Under the pieces are notes generated by a model that saw only the letters and a program-made list of their open reading frames with translations, ran no database searches and was not told the origin of the DNA. 64,000 bases of DNA from Hemileia vastatrix (Eukaryota > Basidiomycota > Pucciniomycetes > Pucciniales > Zaghouaniaceae), in contig JASXTE010000002.1 of the NCBI GenBank assembly GCA_030280995.1, forward strand, positions 28,131,183 to 28,195,182, written 5' to 3'. Both the position numbers and the translations under genes were made by a program. Every line of letters starts with the position of its first letter. Within the stretch, counting starts at the first letter, position 1. Below, one piece after another: positions 43,044 to 55,225 of this stretch.

Positions 43044-43472
43044 TGTTGAAATTTCTGCCTCTAATACCTGACCCATTCCTTACTCCAGCTTCTTACCCTT
43101 GTCTCACGTTACTCTCCTTGCTCATATCCTCTTTTCCTGACCTTTTCCGCCGAGTAACTTCAAAGATACGAGCTCCAGCATCAAGAACAACATTTCTTTC
43201 CCACCCGGAGTCAATGTATTGATTCTGGACCTCGAGGACGTGTTTCTTTACCTGGAGTGTGAATCTTTTCCCCGGCTGAGAACTTTTTCCTTGGATGTGA
43301 ACCTGTCTCTTTTTTCTGTATTGTAGTTTAGTAGTTTTGTCGACGTCGTGTTAGTTTCTATTGTTTTGGATGGTGGACTTTGTCATATAATGAGCCCTCT
43401 CTTTGCCATTTCCGTTTTCCCTATCCAAATCTTTTTCTTTCTCTTTTTCTCTATTCTCTTTATCCCTTCCAC
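43044..43472 (+). repeat. Diverged copia LTR, left part
   Basis: Begins TGTTGAAA and carries many differences from the young LTRs, for example CCCTTGTCTCACGTTAC and CCGAGTAAC. It is interrupted in the first P block at CCTTCCAC by the element at 43473. The expected remainder starting TCCACTGCTTC is not in the window where it should resume; it was probably lost in the deletion at 54352/54353. Confidence 0.9.
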
Positions 43473-44388
43473 TGTTGAAATTTCTGCCTCTAATACCTGA
43501 CCCATTCCTTACTCCAGCTTCTTACCATCGTCTCAAGTCATTCTCCTTGCTCATATCCTCTTTTCCTGACCTTTTCCGCCGAGGAACTTCAAAGATACGA
43601 GCTCCAGCATCAAGAACAACATTTCTTTCCCACCCGGAGTCAATGTATTGATTCTGGACCTCGAGGACGTGTTTCTTTACCTGGAGTGTGAATCTTTTCC
43701 CCGGCTGGGAACTTTTTCCTTGGATGTGAACCTGTCTCTTTTTCTGTATTGTAGTTTAATAGTTTTGTCGACGTCGTGTTAGTTTCTATTGTTTTGGATG
43801 GTGGACTTTGTCATATAATGAGCCCTCTCTTTGCCATTTCCGTTTTCCCCATCCAAATCTTTTTCTTTCTCTTTTTCTCTATTCTCTTTATCCCTTCCAC
43901 TGCTTCTTCCTGTCCACTGCTTTCCCTTTTGGCCGCATCTGACAGTCTTTGCACTGTGTGGGGAGAATAGAGTCTTTTGTCCAGGTTCTTTCCTTTTCTT
44001 TTCTGTTATCTTTTCTCTAATTCTTTTAGTCCTAACCACAGCAGCTCACACTTGTGTCCCTTATAGTTTTAGCACACGCTTTGTTGTAGTTACTTGTTGT
44101 TGTAAGGTGCACAGTTGCTGATTGACCTGTGTTTAGGTATGTTTGTTTTTGCAATGATATCCAAATCTTTTTCTTTCTCTTTTTCTCTATTCTCTTTATC
44201 CCTTCCACTGCTTCTTCCTGTCCACTGCTTTCCCTTTTGGCCGCATCTGACAGTCTTTGCACTGTGTGGGGAGAATAGAGTCTTTTGTCCAGTTTTAGCA
44301 CACGCTTTGTTGTAGTTACTTGTTGTTGTAAGGTGCACAGTTGCTGATTGACCTGTGTTTAGCTTTCCTTTGTGCTAAAACTTCTACA
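43473..44388 (+). repeat. 5' LTR of the split older copy (916 bp)
   Basis: Two P-Q units, older-subfamily variants (CTCTAATTC spacer, CTTTCCTTTG tail), CTTCTACA end, primer site at 44389. Confidence 0.94.
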
Positions 44389-44546
44389 GGTTATGGGCCC
44401 AGTTGCCTAAAGCACCTCTCTCAAGAATACTTACAACAAAACCGCTTACTGGACAATAAAACAGTCTTTTCTCTCAGATTTTGGATCATCCTCTTCACAT
44501 CTCATCTTCTTTCTCTCCAAATCTTTGCTGTTGACTCGACCAAATC

Positions 44547-46832
44547 ATGGCCTCCAATCAGGATTCAAGTAAGGTTATGGTCACCCCTCTCACTGACGAA
44601 TCCTATGACACCTGGGAACACATTATGCGTCTTCACTTTGAAGTTCTGGATCTTTTTGGCATTGTTTCTGGACAAGTCCCTGCCCCTGTTCCTCACAATG
44701 ATGGTTCACCTTCAGACGCTGAAATCAAAGCTCAACTTGCTTTATGGATCAAAAATGACACCAGGTGCAGGTATGAAATCATCACCAGACTGGATGATGT
44801 TAACAAGAAGCTGGTCAACACTTGCCACACCTCTGCTCAAATGTGGTCTGTTCTTGCAAGAAGACACGCCAGCAATAAAGTTGGATCACGGATTTCTCAC
44901 TTTCTCTCTATGGTTACTCTTTCTCTTTCTGAAGGAGGAGACCCCAAAACTCATGTTGATGCATTCAAAGGCATTAACTTCCATATGATCCGTTCTGGGC
45001 TCATCATTCCCCAGGAAATTCTTATTTATCTCTTTTTTGCCACTCTTCCACCCTCCTTCAAACATTGGCGTGGTTTGCTCACCAGAGACAGACAGGAAAT
45101 TGATCACCTGCATCTGGATGATGTTTTATCTTCTTTCCTGGATTACGCTGCTGATGACAAAGTTGTTGATGAATTTCACAATGCTATGTCAAATGTCAAT
45201 GCTCACTCTGCCTCAGCTAAATCATCAAAATCATCCAAATCCAAGGCACGCAGCAAACTCTCATGTTCTGTTCACGGTCAAAATGTTGGACATGATGACA
45301 ATCATTGCTTTGTTCAACATCCTGAACTCTGTCCCAAGAAGAACCAAGCCAACTCAGCTGCCCCATCAAAGGACAATTCCAACAAAGCAACTCCTGTTCC
45401 CCCTCCTCAGGAAGAACAACCTGATGTCACGGCCAATTGTGCTTTTGTCTTCCCTTCTGATGAAGAATTTCTTTTTACAGCTGTTGCCTGTTTGTCTGAA
45501 AAATCAAATTCTGACTGCATTATCAACGCTTCTGCTTCCATGGCTTCTCATTCCTCAAACCTTTCTCCAATTATTGATTCTGGAGCCAGCTGTCATATGT
45601 TTAACAACAGAGACAGTTTTATCAGTTTTCAACCTGTCAACATTCGAATTCAACTTGCTGGTATTGGAAAATCAATCTATGCAACTGGAAAAGGAACTGT
45701 TGCTGCTTCTGGAGGAATGGAAGGAAAAGTTTTCTTTTCTGATGCTCTTTATGTCCCTGATCTTGGAAGGAATCTCATCTCCCTGGGACGTCTTTGGAGA
45801 ACTGGTTGTCTTCTCATCCCTGCACCAGTTAATCCTACATCAAACTTCATTATTTCACGTAATGGAAAGAATTATATGGGAGGAGTCATCTCCAATTCAT
45901 TATTTGAAGTTTCTGTGGTTCCACAAGGCATGTCTCCCCCTAATTCCTCAGCTCTCTATGCAAAAGCTTCAAGTCAGTCTCTAACTCTCTGGCACAACAG
46001 ATTAGGACATCCCTACGCCCCATATATTCAAAAACTTTTTAATGGAATGGCATCTGATGTATCTAGTTCTAGTTTGTCTGATTCTGAAATGCATTTTTGT
46101 GAACCGTGTGTGTTGGGTAAACAAACCCATGCTTCCTTTCCTGGCCAGTTGCCTGTTGCCAAAAATCCTCTTGAAGTTATCCACACGGATTTATCTGGGA
46201 AAATTCAGCCTCCTTCTTTTGATGGTTCTCAGTATTACCTTAAGTTCACTGATCAGGCCACTTCATACCGTCATGTTTACCTTCTTTCCTCAAAAGCCCA
46301 AGTATTCAAATATTTCTTGGAATATAAGGCATCTGTAGAGCTGCAATCTGGCTTCAAAATCAAAAAGCTTGTTTGTGACGGTGGTGGTGAGTATATCAAC
46401 TCTAGTCTGGTCAACTTTCTTAAACAACATGGCATTGCTCTTCAAGTTACGGCTCCTTACACTCCCCAACAAAATCCAATTTCTGAGAGAGGAAACCGTA
46501 TTACCACTGAAAAATCCAAAACCATGATGTTTCATTCTAATGCACCAATTCACCTATGGTCTGAAGCAGTTAAAACAGCAGTATATCTTGAAAACAGATT
46601 ACCAACCAAAGCTCTTCAAAACAAATCAACTCCTTTTGAAGCCTGGAATAAATCCAAACCCAGAGTTTCACACCTCAGAGTTTTTGGTTGTGCTTGCTAT
46701 GCTTTTCTTGATAAACATCAACGTCCTGGAAAGTTTTCAGCTAATGCCAGAAAGTGTGTCATGCTTGGATATGAAGTTGGAACAACAAATTATCGTGTTT
46801 GGGACCTTGAGCTTAAAAAGATTGTTATTGCC
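44547..46832 (+). pseudogene. copia gag-pol, first part of a split gene
   Basis: Starts MASNQ and is in frame through gag, protease (DSGASC) and the integrase core to KKIVIA. There the inserted LTR adds a Cys codon and a TGA. The gene resumes at 53285. A gag-protease-integrase product of about 760 residues could still be translated, without RT. Confidence 0.93.
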
Positions 46833-47748
46833 TGTTGAAATTTCTGCCTCTAATACCTGACCCATTCCTTACTCCAGCTTCTTACCATCGTCTCAAGTCA
46901 TTCTCCTTGCTCATATCCTCTTTTCCTGACCTTTTCCGCCGAGGAACTTCAAAGATACGAGCTCCAGCATCAAGAACAACATTTCTTTCCCACCCGGAGT
47001 CAATGTATTGATTCTGGACCTCGAGGACGTGTTTCTTTACCTGGAGTGTGAATCTTTTCCCCGGCTGGGAACTTTTTCCTTGGATGTGAACCTGTCTCTT
47101 TTTCTGTATTGTAGTTTAGTAGTTTTGTCGACGTCGTGTTAGTTTCTATTGTTTTGGATGGTGGACTTTGTCATATAATGAGCCCTCTCTTTGCCATTTC
47201 CGTTTTCCCCATCCAAATCTTTTTCTTTCTCTTTCTCTCTATTCTCTTTATCCCTTCCACTGCTTCTTCCTGTCCACTGCTTTCCCTTTTGGCCGCATCT
47301 GACAGTCTTTGCACTGTGTGGGGAGAATAGAGTCTTTTGTCCAGGTTCTTTCCTTTTCTTTTCTGTTATCTTTTCTCTGATTCTTTTAGTCCTAACCACA
47401 GCAGCTCACACTTGTGTCCCTTATAGTTTTAGCACACGCTTTGTTGTAGTTACTTGTTGTTGTAAGGTGCACAGTTGCTGATTGACCTGTGTTTAGGTAT
47501 GTTTGTTTTTGCAATGAAATCCAAATCTTTTTCTTTCTCTTTCTCTCTATTCTCTTTATCCCTTCCACTGCTTCTTCCTGTCCACTGCTTTCCCTTTTGG
47601 CCGCATCTGACAGTCTTTGCACTGTGTGGGGAGAATAGAGTCTTTTGTCCAGTTTTAGCACACGCTTTGTTGTAGTTACTTGTTGTTGTAAGGTGCACAG
47701 TTGCTGATTGACCTGTGTTTAGCTTTCCTCTGTGCTAAAACTTCTACA
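46833..47748 (+). repeat. 5' LTR (916 bp)
   Basis: Young-type LTR with two P-Q units and the CTTCTACA end. Confidence 0.95.
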
Positions 47749-47906
47749 GGTTATGGGCCCAGTTGCCTAAAGCACCTTTCTCAAGAATACTTACAACAAA
47801 ACCGCTTACTGGACAATAAAACAGCCTTTTCTCTCAGATTTTGGATCATCCTCTTCACATCTCATCTTCTTTCTCTCCAAATCTTTGCTGTTGACTCGAC
47901 CAAATC

Positions 47907-50900
47907 ATGGCCTCCAATCAGGATTCAAGTAAGGTTATGGTCACCCCTCTTACTGACGAATCCTATGACACCTGGGAACACATTATGCGTCTTCACTTTG
48001 AAGTTCTGGATCTTTTTGGCATTGTTTCTGGACAAGTCCCTGCCCCTGTTCCTCACAATGATGGTTCACCTTCAGACGCTGAAATCAAAGCTCAACTTGC
48101 TTTATGGATCAAAAATGACACCAGGTGCAGGTATGAAATCATCACCAGATTGGATGATGTTAACAAGAAGCTGGTCAACACTTGCCACACCTCTGCTCAA
48201 ATGTGGTCTGTTCTTGCAAGAAGACACGCCAGCAATAAAGTTGGATCACGGATTTCTCACTTTCTCTCTATGGTTACTCTTTCTCTTTCTGAAGGAGGAG
48301 ACCCCAAAACTCATGTTGATGCATTCAAAGGCATTAACTTCCATATGATCCGTTCTGGGCTCATCATTCCCCAGGAAATTCTTATTTATCTCTTTTTTGC
48401 CACTCTTCCACCTTCCTTCAAACATTGGCGTGGTTTGCTCACCAGAGACAGACAGGAAATTGATCACCTGCATCTGGATGATGTTTTATCTTCTTTCCTG
48501 GATTACGCTGCTGATGACAAAGTTGTTGATGAATTTCACAATGCTATGTCAAATGTCAATGCTCACTCTGCCTCAGCCAAATCATCAAAATCATCCAAAT
48601 CCAAGGCACGCAGCAAACTCTCATGTTCTGTTCATGGTCAAAATGTTGGACATGATGACAATCATTGCTTTGTTCAACATCCTGAATTGCGTCCCAAGAA
48701 GAACCAAGCCAACTCAGCTGCCCCATCAAAGGACAATTCCAACAAAGCAACTCCTGTTCCCCCTCCTCAGGAAGAACAACCTGATGTCACGGCCAATTGT
48801 GCTTTTGTCTTCCCTTCTGATGAAGAATTTCTTTTTACAGCTGTTGCCTGCTTGTCTGAAAAATCAAATTCTGACTGCATTATCAACGCTTCTGCTTCCA
48901 TGGCTTCTCATTCCTCAAACCTTTCTCCAATTATTGATTCTGGGGCCAGCTGTCATATGTTTAACAACAGAGACAGTTTCATCACCTTTCAACCTGTCAA
49001 CATTCGAATTCAACTTGCTGGTATTGGGAAATCAATCTATGCAACTGGAAAAGGAACTGTTGCTGCTTCTGGAGGAATGGAAGGAAAAGTTTTCTTTTCT
49101 GATGCTCTTTATGTCCCTGATCTTGGAAGGAATCTCATCTCCCTGGGACGTCTTTGGAGAACTGGTTGTCTTCTCATCCCTGCACCAGTTAATCCTACAT
49201 CAAACTTCATTATTTCACGTAATGGAAAGAATTATATGGGAGGAGTCATCTCCAATTCATTATTTGAAGTTTCTGTGGTTCCACAAGGCATGTCTCCCCC
49301 TAATTCCTCAGCTCTTTATGCAAAAGCTTCAAGTCAGTCTCTAACTCTCTGGCACAACAGATTAGGACATCCATACGCCCCATATATTCAAAAACTTTTT
49401 AATGGAATGGCATCTGATGTATCTAGTTCTAGTTTGTCTGATTCTGAAATGCATTTTTGTGAACCGTGTGTGTTGGGTAAACAAACCCATGCTTCCTTTC
49501 CTGGCCAGTTGCCTGTTGCCAAAAATCCTCTTGAAGTTATCCACACGGATTTATCTGGGAAAATTCAACCTCCTTCTTTTGATGGTTCTCAGTATTACCT
49601 TAAGTTCACTGATCAGGCCACTTCATACCGTCATGTTTACCTTCTTTCCTCAAAAGCCCAAGTATTCAAATATTTCTTGGAATACAAGGCATCTGTAGAG
49701 CTGCAATCTGGCTTCAAAATCAAAAAGCTTGTTTGTGACGGTGGTGGTGAGTATATCAACTCTAGTCTGGTCAACTTTCTTAAACAACATGGCATTGCTC
49801 TTCAAGTTACGGCTCCTTACACTCCCCAACAAAATCCAATTTCTGAGAGAGGAAACCGTATTACCACTGAAAAATCCAAAACCATGATGTTTCATTCTAA
49901 TGCACCAATTCACCTATGGTCTGAAGCAGTTAAAACAGCAGTATATCTTGAAAACAGATTACCAACCAAAGCTCTTCAAAACAAATCAACTCCTTTTGAA
50001 GCCTGGAATAAATCCAAACCCAGAGTCTCACACCTCAGAGTTTTTGGTTGTGCTTGCTATGCTTTTCTTGATAAACATCAACGTCCTGGAAAGTTTTCAG
50101 CTAATGCCAGAAAGTGTGTCATGCTTGGATATGAAGTTGGAACAACAAATTATCGTGTTTGGGATCTTGAGCTTAAAAAGATTGTTATTGCCAAATCTGT
50201 GGCCTTCAATGAAAATTTCTTCCCCTTTCTTGACTCCAGATTTAAGCGCCCTCAATGGTCACAACTGATGAAGCAAATTCCAGATCAAATTCATGACAGT
50301 CAACCACTTCCAACACCTGGACTTTCCTTTTCTCCAGCTCAATCTCCTTCTGAGTCTCCAACTCATGATCCATCCTCAGGAAACATTTCTGATTCACATT
50401 CTGAAGATAATTCTCCTTCTTCTTCTTCTTCCTCTGATTTTCACATGTCCGGCACACCTTCTAATTCAACTCCTTGTCCTTCACCTGGCCACTTAACAAG
50501 ATTACCTCATTCCAATGTCCCAGATGAAGAAGGTTCCAGTCAATCTGATCCATCATATTCATCAATTGAGCCAGACAATCCAGCAGATCCTGATTATGTT
50601 CCCTCATCACAATCCCCCAGTTATTCTGACAACTCTTCAGCTGAAACATCCACTCCTGAACATTTACGTCAGATTTATTATGATCATTATCAACATGATT
50701 CCTACTCTGATTCTCCTGACCCTCTTGGGTTATATGCAGCAAATGCCTTTGCTTTCTCTCTAGAAGCTCCCTTGCTAGCTCATGAAATTCCTGAACCCCA
50801 GTGTTATAAGCAAGCAATCTATTCCAAATATTCAGCAGAATGGGCAGAGGCTGTGAAACATGAACATCAAGCACTTCAGCGTTGTAACACTTGGAAAATT

Positions 50901-52391
50901 GTCCCCAGGCCTGAAAAAGCTAATGTAATTGGCTGCAGGTGGGTTTTCAGGGTTAAACCTAATGCTGATGGTGGTGTTTCCAAGTTCAAAGCCCGTTGTG
51001 TAGCAAAAGGATATTCTCAAATCCTAGGAATAGATTTTCATGAAACTTTTGCACCCACTGGACGGATCACTTCTCTCAGGACCATTCTTTCTTTAGCAGC
51101 TTATTTTGACTGGGATGTTCATCAAATGGATGTAGTGGCAGCTTTTCTCCAGGGAAACTTAAATGAAACTGTTTATATGGAACAACCTGAAGGAACACTA
51201 ACTGCTGGAAATGAAGGTAAAGTTTGCCAATTGTTGCGTCCTCTTTATGGCATCAAACAAGCTCCCTTTTGCTGGAATTCACGTATAAATGACTACTTGT
51301 GCAAGCTCAACTTCTCCCCCCTTAAGTGTGATCAGTGTGTGTATGTTTGGAGAAACAAATCACAAATCTGTATCATTTATCTTCATGTTGATGATATGGT
51401 CATTACTGGTAATCATTTTCTTTGGTTCAAAGACAAAATCAAAACTGAATTTGAGATGGATGATCTTGGTCCTGCCACTTGGATTTTGGGAATGCGTCTC
51501 ACCAGGAACAGAACAGCACGTACTCTTTCTTTATCACAAGATTCTTATGCTGAAAAAGTTTTGTCCAACTGGAATATGGCCAACTGTAATCCCTGTCTCA
51601 CTCCCTTATCCCCAAATGATTATCCTGTCAAAGCAACCAGTGAAGAAATTGCTGAATTCAATGCTCTGAAAATCAATTACCGCTCTGCTATTGGTGCACT
51701 CAACTATTTGTCTGTTGCAACAAGACCTGATCTCTCTTTTGCAGTTGGTGCATTATCTCAACATCTCATTGAACCAGGTATCAAACACTGGCTTGCTGTC
51801 AAACACACTTTCAGATATCTGCGTGCCACTTCATCATCATCTCTCACTTTTGGAGGAAAATGCCCAATTCCAAATCATCCATCACTCTGTCCTCTTATTT
51901 ACTCTGACACTGATTATGCTGGGGATCCTGATACCAGGCGCTCAACTGGAGGGTATGTTGCCATACTCAATGGAGGAGCTATTTCCTGGAGTTCTAAAAA
52001 GCAGCAAGTCGTCACTATCTCTAGTACTGAAGCTGAGTTCAGAGGCATTGTGGATGCTGGATGTGAAGCAATCTGGCTGACTAAATTACTTACTTCCTTC
52101 AATATTCCTAAGTCACCTTCACCTTTAATCCTTGCTGACAATGCCAGTTCCATTTCACAATGCAAGGATTCACTCAGATACCGTCAAAGATCAAAACATG
52201 TGGACACTCAACTTTGTTGGATTACTGAAAGCATCAACAAAAATCATTTTCAGCTTCAACACATTTCAACTGAACACATGGTGGCTGATCTTCTTACAAA
52301 ATCTTTAGGAAAAGTCAAGCTGTCTTATCTCCTCAAACTCATGGGTCTGGTATTAAGGGGGGGTGTTGAAATTTCTGCCTCTAATACCTGA
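47907..52391 (+). CDS. copia gag-pol polyprotein, 1,494 aa, intact
   Basis: Translation matches the product at 2739-7223 throughout by eye, and all catalytic motifs are present. It lies in the same orientation as the older gag-pol it interrupts. Read-through from the outer LTR could therefore produce a hybrid transcript. Confidence 0.95.
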   Translation: MASNQDSSKVMVTPLTDESYDTWEHIMRLHFEVLDLFGIVSGQVPAPVPHNDGSPSDAEIKAQLALWIKNDTRCRYEIITRLDDVNKKLVNTCHTSAQMWSVLARRHASNKVGSRISHFLSMVTLSLSEGGDPKTHVDAFKGINFHMIRSGLIIPQEILIYLFFATLPPSFKHWRGLLTRDRQEIDHLHLDDVLSSFLDYAADDKVVDEFHNAMSNVNAHSASAKSSKSSKSKARSKLSCSVHGQNVGHDDNHCFVQHPELRPKKNQANSAAPSKDNSNKATPVPPPQEEQPDVTANCAFVFPSDEEFLFTAVACLSEKSNSDCIINASASMASHSSNLSPIIDSGASCHMFNNRDSFITFQPVNIRIQLAGIGKSIYATGKGTVAASGGMEGKVFFSDALYVPDLGRNLISLGRLWRTGCLLIPAPVNPTSNFIISRNGKNYMGGVISNSLFEVSVVPQGMSPPNSSALYAKASSQSLTLWHNRLGHPYAPYIQKLFNGMASDVSSSSLSDSEMHFCEPCVLGKQTHASFPGQLPVAKNPLEVIHTDLSGKIQPPSFDGSQYYLKFTDQATSYRHVYLLSSKAQVFKYFLEYKASVELQSGFKIKKLVCDGGGEYINSSLVNFLKQHGIALQVTAPYTPQQNPISERGNRITTEKSKTMMFHSNAPIHLWSEAVKTAVYLENRLPTKALQNKSTPFEAWNKSKPRVSHLRVFGCACYAFLDKHQRPGKFSANARKCVMLGYEVGTTNYRVWDLELKKIVIAKSVAFNENFFPFLDSRFKRPQWSQLMKQIPDQIHDSQPLPTPGLSFSPAQSPSESPTHDPSSGNISDSHSEDNSPSSSSSSDFHMSGTPSNSTPCPSPGHLTRLPHSNVPDEEGSSQSDPSYSSIEPDNPADPDYVPSSQSPSYSDNSSAETSTPEHLRQIYYDHYQHDSYSDSPDPLGLYAANAFAFSLEAPLLAHEIPEPQCYKQAIYSKYSAEWAEAVKHEHQALQRCNTWKIVPRPEKANVIGCRWVFRVKPNADGGVSKFKARCVAKGYSQILGIDFHETFAPTGRITSLRTILSLAAYFDWDVHQMDVVAAFLQGNLNETVYMEQPEGTLTAGNEGKVCQLLRPLYGIKQAPFCWNSRINDYLCKLNFSPLKCDQCVYVWRNKSQICIIYLHVDDMVITGNHFLWFKDKIKTEFEMDDLGPATWILGMRLTRNRTARTLSLSQDSYAEKVLSNWNMANCNPCLTPLSPNDYPVKATSEEIAEFNALKINYRSAIGALNYLSVATRPDLSFAVGALSQHLIEPGIKHWLAVKHTFRYLRATSSSSLTFGGKCPIPNHPSLCPLIYSDTDYAGDPDTRRSTGGYVAILNGGAISWSSKKQQVVTISSTEAEFRGIVDAGCEAIWLTKLLTSFNIPKSPSPLILADNASSISQCKDSLRYRQRSKHVDTQLCWITESINKNHFQLQHISTEHMVADLLTKSLGKVKLSYLLKLMGLVLRGGVEISASNT

Positions 52392-53279
52392 CCCATTCCT
52401 TACTCCAGCTTCTTACCATCGTCTCAAGTCATTCTCCTTGCTCATATCCTCTTTTCCTGACCTTTTCCGCCGAGGAACTTCAAAGATACGAGCTCCAGCA
52501 TCAAGAACAACATTTCTTTCCCACCCGGAGTCAATGTATTGATTCTGGACCTCGAGGACGTGTTTCTTTACCTGGAGTGTGAATCTTTTCCCCGGCTGGG
52601 AACTTTTTCCTTGGATGTGAACCTGTCTCTTTTTCTGTATTGTAGTTTAGTAGTTTTGTCGACGTCGTGTTAGTTTCTATTGTTTTGGATGGTGGACTTT
52701 GTCATATAATGAGCCCTCTCTTTGCCATTTCCGTTTTCCCCATCCAAATCTTTTTCTTTCTCTTTCTCTCTATTCTCTTTATCCCTTCCACTGCTTCTTC
52801 CTGTCCACTGCTTTCCCTTTTGGCCGCATCTGACAGTCTTTGCACTGTGTGGGGAGAATAGAGTCTTTTGTCCAGGTTCTTTCCTTTTCTTTTCTGTTAT
52901 CTTTTCTCTGATTCTTTTAGTCCTAACCACAGCAGCTCACACTTGTGTCCCTTATAGTTTTAGCACACGCTTTGTTGTAGTTACTTGTTGTTGTAAGGTG
53001 CACAGTTGCTGATTGACCTGTGTTTAGGTATGTTTGTTTTTGCAATGAAATCCAAATCTTTTTCTTTCTCTTTCTCTCTATTCTCTTTATCCCTTCCACT
53101 GCTTCTTCCTGTCCACTGCTTTCCCTTTTGGCCGCATCTGACAGTCTTTGCACTGTGTGGGGAGAATAGAGTCTTTTGTCCAGTTTTAGCACACGCTTTG
53201 TTGTAGTTACTTGTTGTTGTAAGGTGCACAGTTGCTGATTGACCTGTGTTTAGCTTTCCTCTGTGCTAAAACTTCTACA
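52364..53279 (+). repeat. 3' LTR (916 bp)
   Basis: Matches its 5' partner by eye. It is followed by TTGCC at 53280-53284. Confidence 0.95.
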
Positions 53280-53284
53280 TTGCC

Positions 53285-54352
53285 AAATCTGTGGCCTTCA
53301 ATGAAAATTTCTTCCCCTTTCTTGACTCCAGATTTAAGCGCCCTCAATGGTCACAACTGATGAAGCAAATTCCAGATCAAATTCATGACAGTCAACCACT
53401 TCCAACACCTGGCCTTTCCTTTTCTCCAGCTCAATCTCCTTCTGAGTCTCCAACTCCTGATCCATCCTCAGGAAACACTTCTGATTCACATTCTGAAGAT
53501 AATTCTTCTTCTTCTTCCTCTGATTTTCACATGTCAGGCACACCTTCCAATTCAACTCCTTGTCCTTCACCTGGCCACTTAACAAGATTACCTCATTCCA
53601 ATGTCCCAGATGAAGAAGGTTCCAGTCAATCTGATCCATCATATTCATCAATTGAGCCAGACAATCCAGCAGATCCTGATTATGTTCCCTCATCACAATC
53701 CCCCAGTTATTCTGACAACTCTTCAGCTGAAACATCCACTCCTGAACATTTACGTCAGATTTATTATGATCATTATCAACATGATTCCTACTCTGATTCT
53801 CCTGATCCTCTTGGGTTATATGCAGCAAATGCCTTTGCTTTCTCTCTAGAAGCTCCCTTGCTAGCTCATGAAATTCCTGAACCCCAGTGTTATAAGCAAG
53901 CAATCTATTCCAAATATTCAGCAGAATGGGCAGAGGCTGTGAAACATGAACATCAAGCACTTCAGCGTTGTAACACTTGGAAAATTGTTCCCAGGCCTGA
54001 AAAAGCTAATGTAATTGGCTGCAGGTGGGTTTTCAGGGTTAAACCTAATGCTGATGGTGGTGTTTCCAAGTTCAAAGCCCGTTGTGTAGCAAAAGGATAT
54101 TCTCAAATCCTAGGAATAGATTTTCATGAAACTTTTGCACCCACTGGACGGATCACTTCTCTCAGGACCATTCTTTCTTTAGCAGCTTATTTTGACTGGG
54201 ATGTTCATCAAATGGATGTAGTGGCAGCTTTTCTCCAGGGAAACTTAAATGAAACTGTTTATATGGAACAGCCTGAAGGAACATTAACTGCTGGAAATGA
54301 AGGTAAAGTTTGCCAATTGTTGTGTCCTCTTTATGGCATCAAACAAGCTCCC
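53285..54352 (+). pseudogene. copia pol, middle part of the split gene, 3' truncated
   Basis: Continues from 46832 in the same register: KSVAFNENF, the Ser/Pro linker, then RT to MDVVAAF and GIKQAP. At 54352 it is cut by fusion to a reversed LTR, which adds SNCAPYNNK and a stop. The second RT metal-binding motif (HVDD) and all of RNase H are absent, so no RT activity is possible. Confidence 0.92.
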
Positions 54353-55225
54353 AGCAACTGTGCACCTTACAACAACAAGTAACTACAACAAAGCGTGTGC
54401 TAAAACTGGACAAAAGACTCTATTCTCCCCACACAGTGCAAAGACTGTCAGATGCGGCCAAAAGGGAAAGCAGTGGACAGGAAGAAGCAGTGGAAGGGAT
54501 AAAGAGAATAGAGAAAAAGAGAAAGAAAAAGATTTGGATATCATTGCAAAAACAAACATACCTAAACACAGGTCAATCAGCAACTGTGCACCTTACAACA
54601 ACAAGTAACTACAACAAAGCGTGTGCTAAAACTATAAGGGACACAAGTGTGAGCTGCTGTGGTTAGGACTAAAAGAATTAGAGAAAAGATAACAGAAAAG
54701 AAAAGGAAAGAACCTGGACAAAAGACTCTATTCTCCCCACACAGTGCAAAGACTGTCAGATGCGGCCAAAAGGGAAAGCAGTGGACAGGAAGAAGCAGTG
54801 GAAGGGATAAAGAGAATAGAGAAAAAGAGAAAGAAAAAGATTTGGATGGGGAAAACGGAAATGGCAAAGAGAGGCCTCATTATATGACAAAGTCCACCAT
54901 CCAAAACAATAGAAACTAACACGACGTCGACAAAACTACTAAACTACAATACAGAAAAAGAGACAGGTTCACATCCAAGGAAAAAGTTCCCAGCCGGGGA
55001 AAAGATTCACACTCCAGGTAAAGAAACACGTCCTCGAGGTCCAGAATCAATACATTGACTCCGGGTGGGAAAGAAATGTTGTTCTTGATGCTGGAGCTCG
55101 TATCTTTGAAGTTCCTCGGCGGAAAAGGTCAGGAAAAGAGGATATGAGCAAGGAGAATGACTTGAGACGATGGTAAGAAGCTGGAGTAAGGAATGGGTCA
55201 GGTATTAGAGGCAGAAATTTCAACA
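54353..55225 (-). repeat. 3' LTR, lacking its last 43 bases (873 bp)
   Basis: Starts at AGCAACTGTGC inside the second Q block. The truncation is the junction with the copy on the left. The polypurine tract is at 55226-55234. Confidence 0.93.

Larger units (their letters stand above)
46833..53279 (+). mobile_element. Full-length Ty1/copia retrotransposon, 6,447 bp
   Basis: LTRs 46833-47748 and 52364-53279, primer site at 47749, gag-pol 47907-52391. The perfect TTGCC target duplication lies in the integrase-linker coding region of an older copy. By eye it is the same as the other three full copies. Confidence 0.97.
43473..54352 (+). mobile_element. Older Ty1/copia copy, split by a full element and 3' truncated
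   Basis: 5' LTR 43473-44388, internal 44389-46832 and 53285-54352. The young copy at 46833-53279 sits in the middle with target duplication TTGCC (46828-46832 and 53280-53284). At 54352 the element stops within RT (GIKQAP). It is joined to the middle of a reversed LTR, so its 3' third and 3' LTR are gone. Its Ser tract is two codons shorter than in the young copies. Confidence 0.92.
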
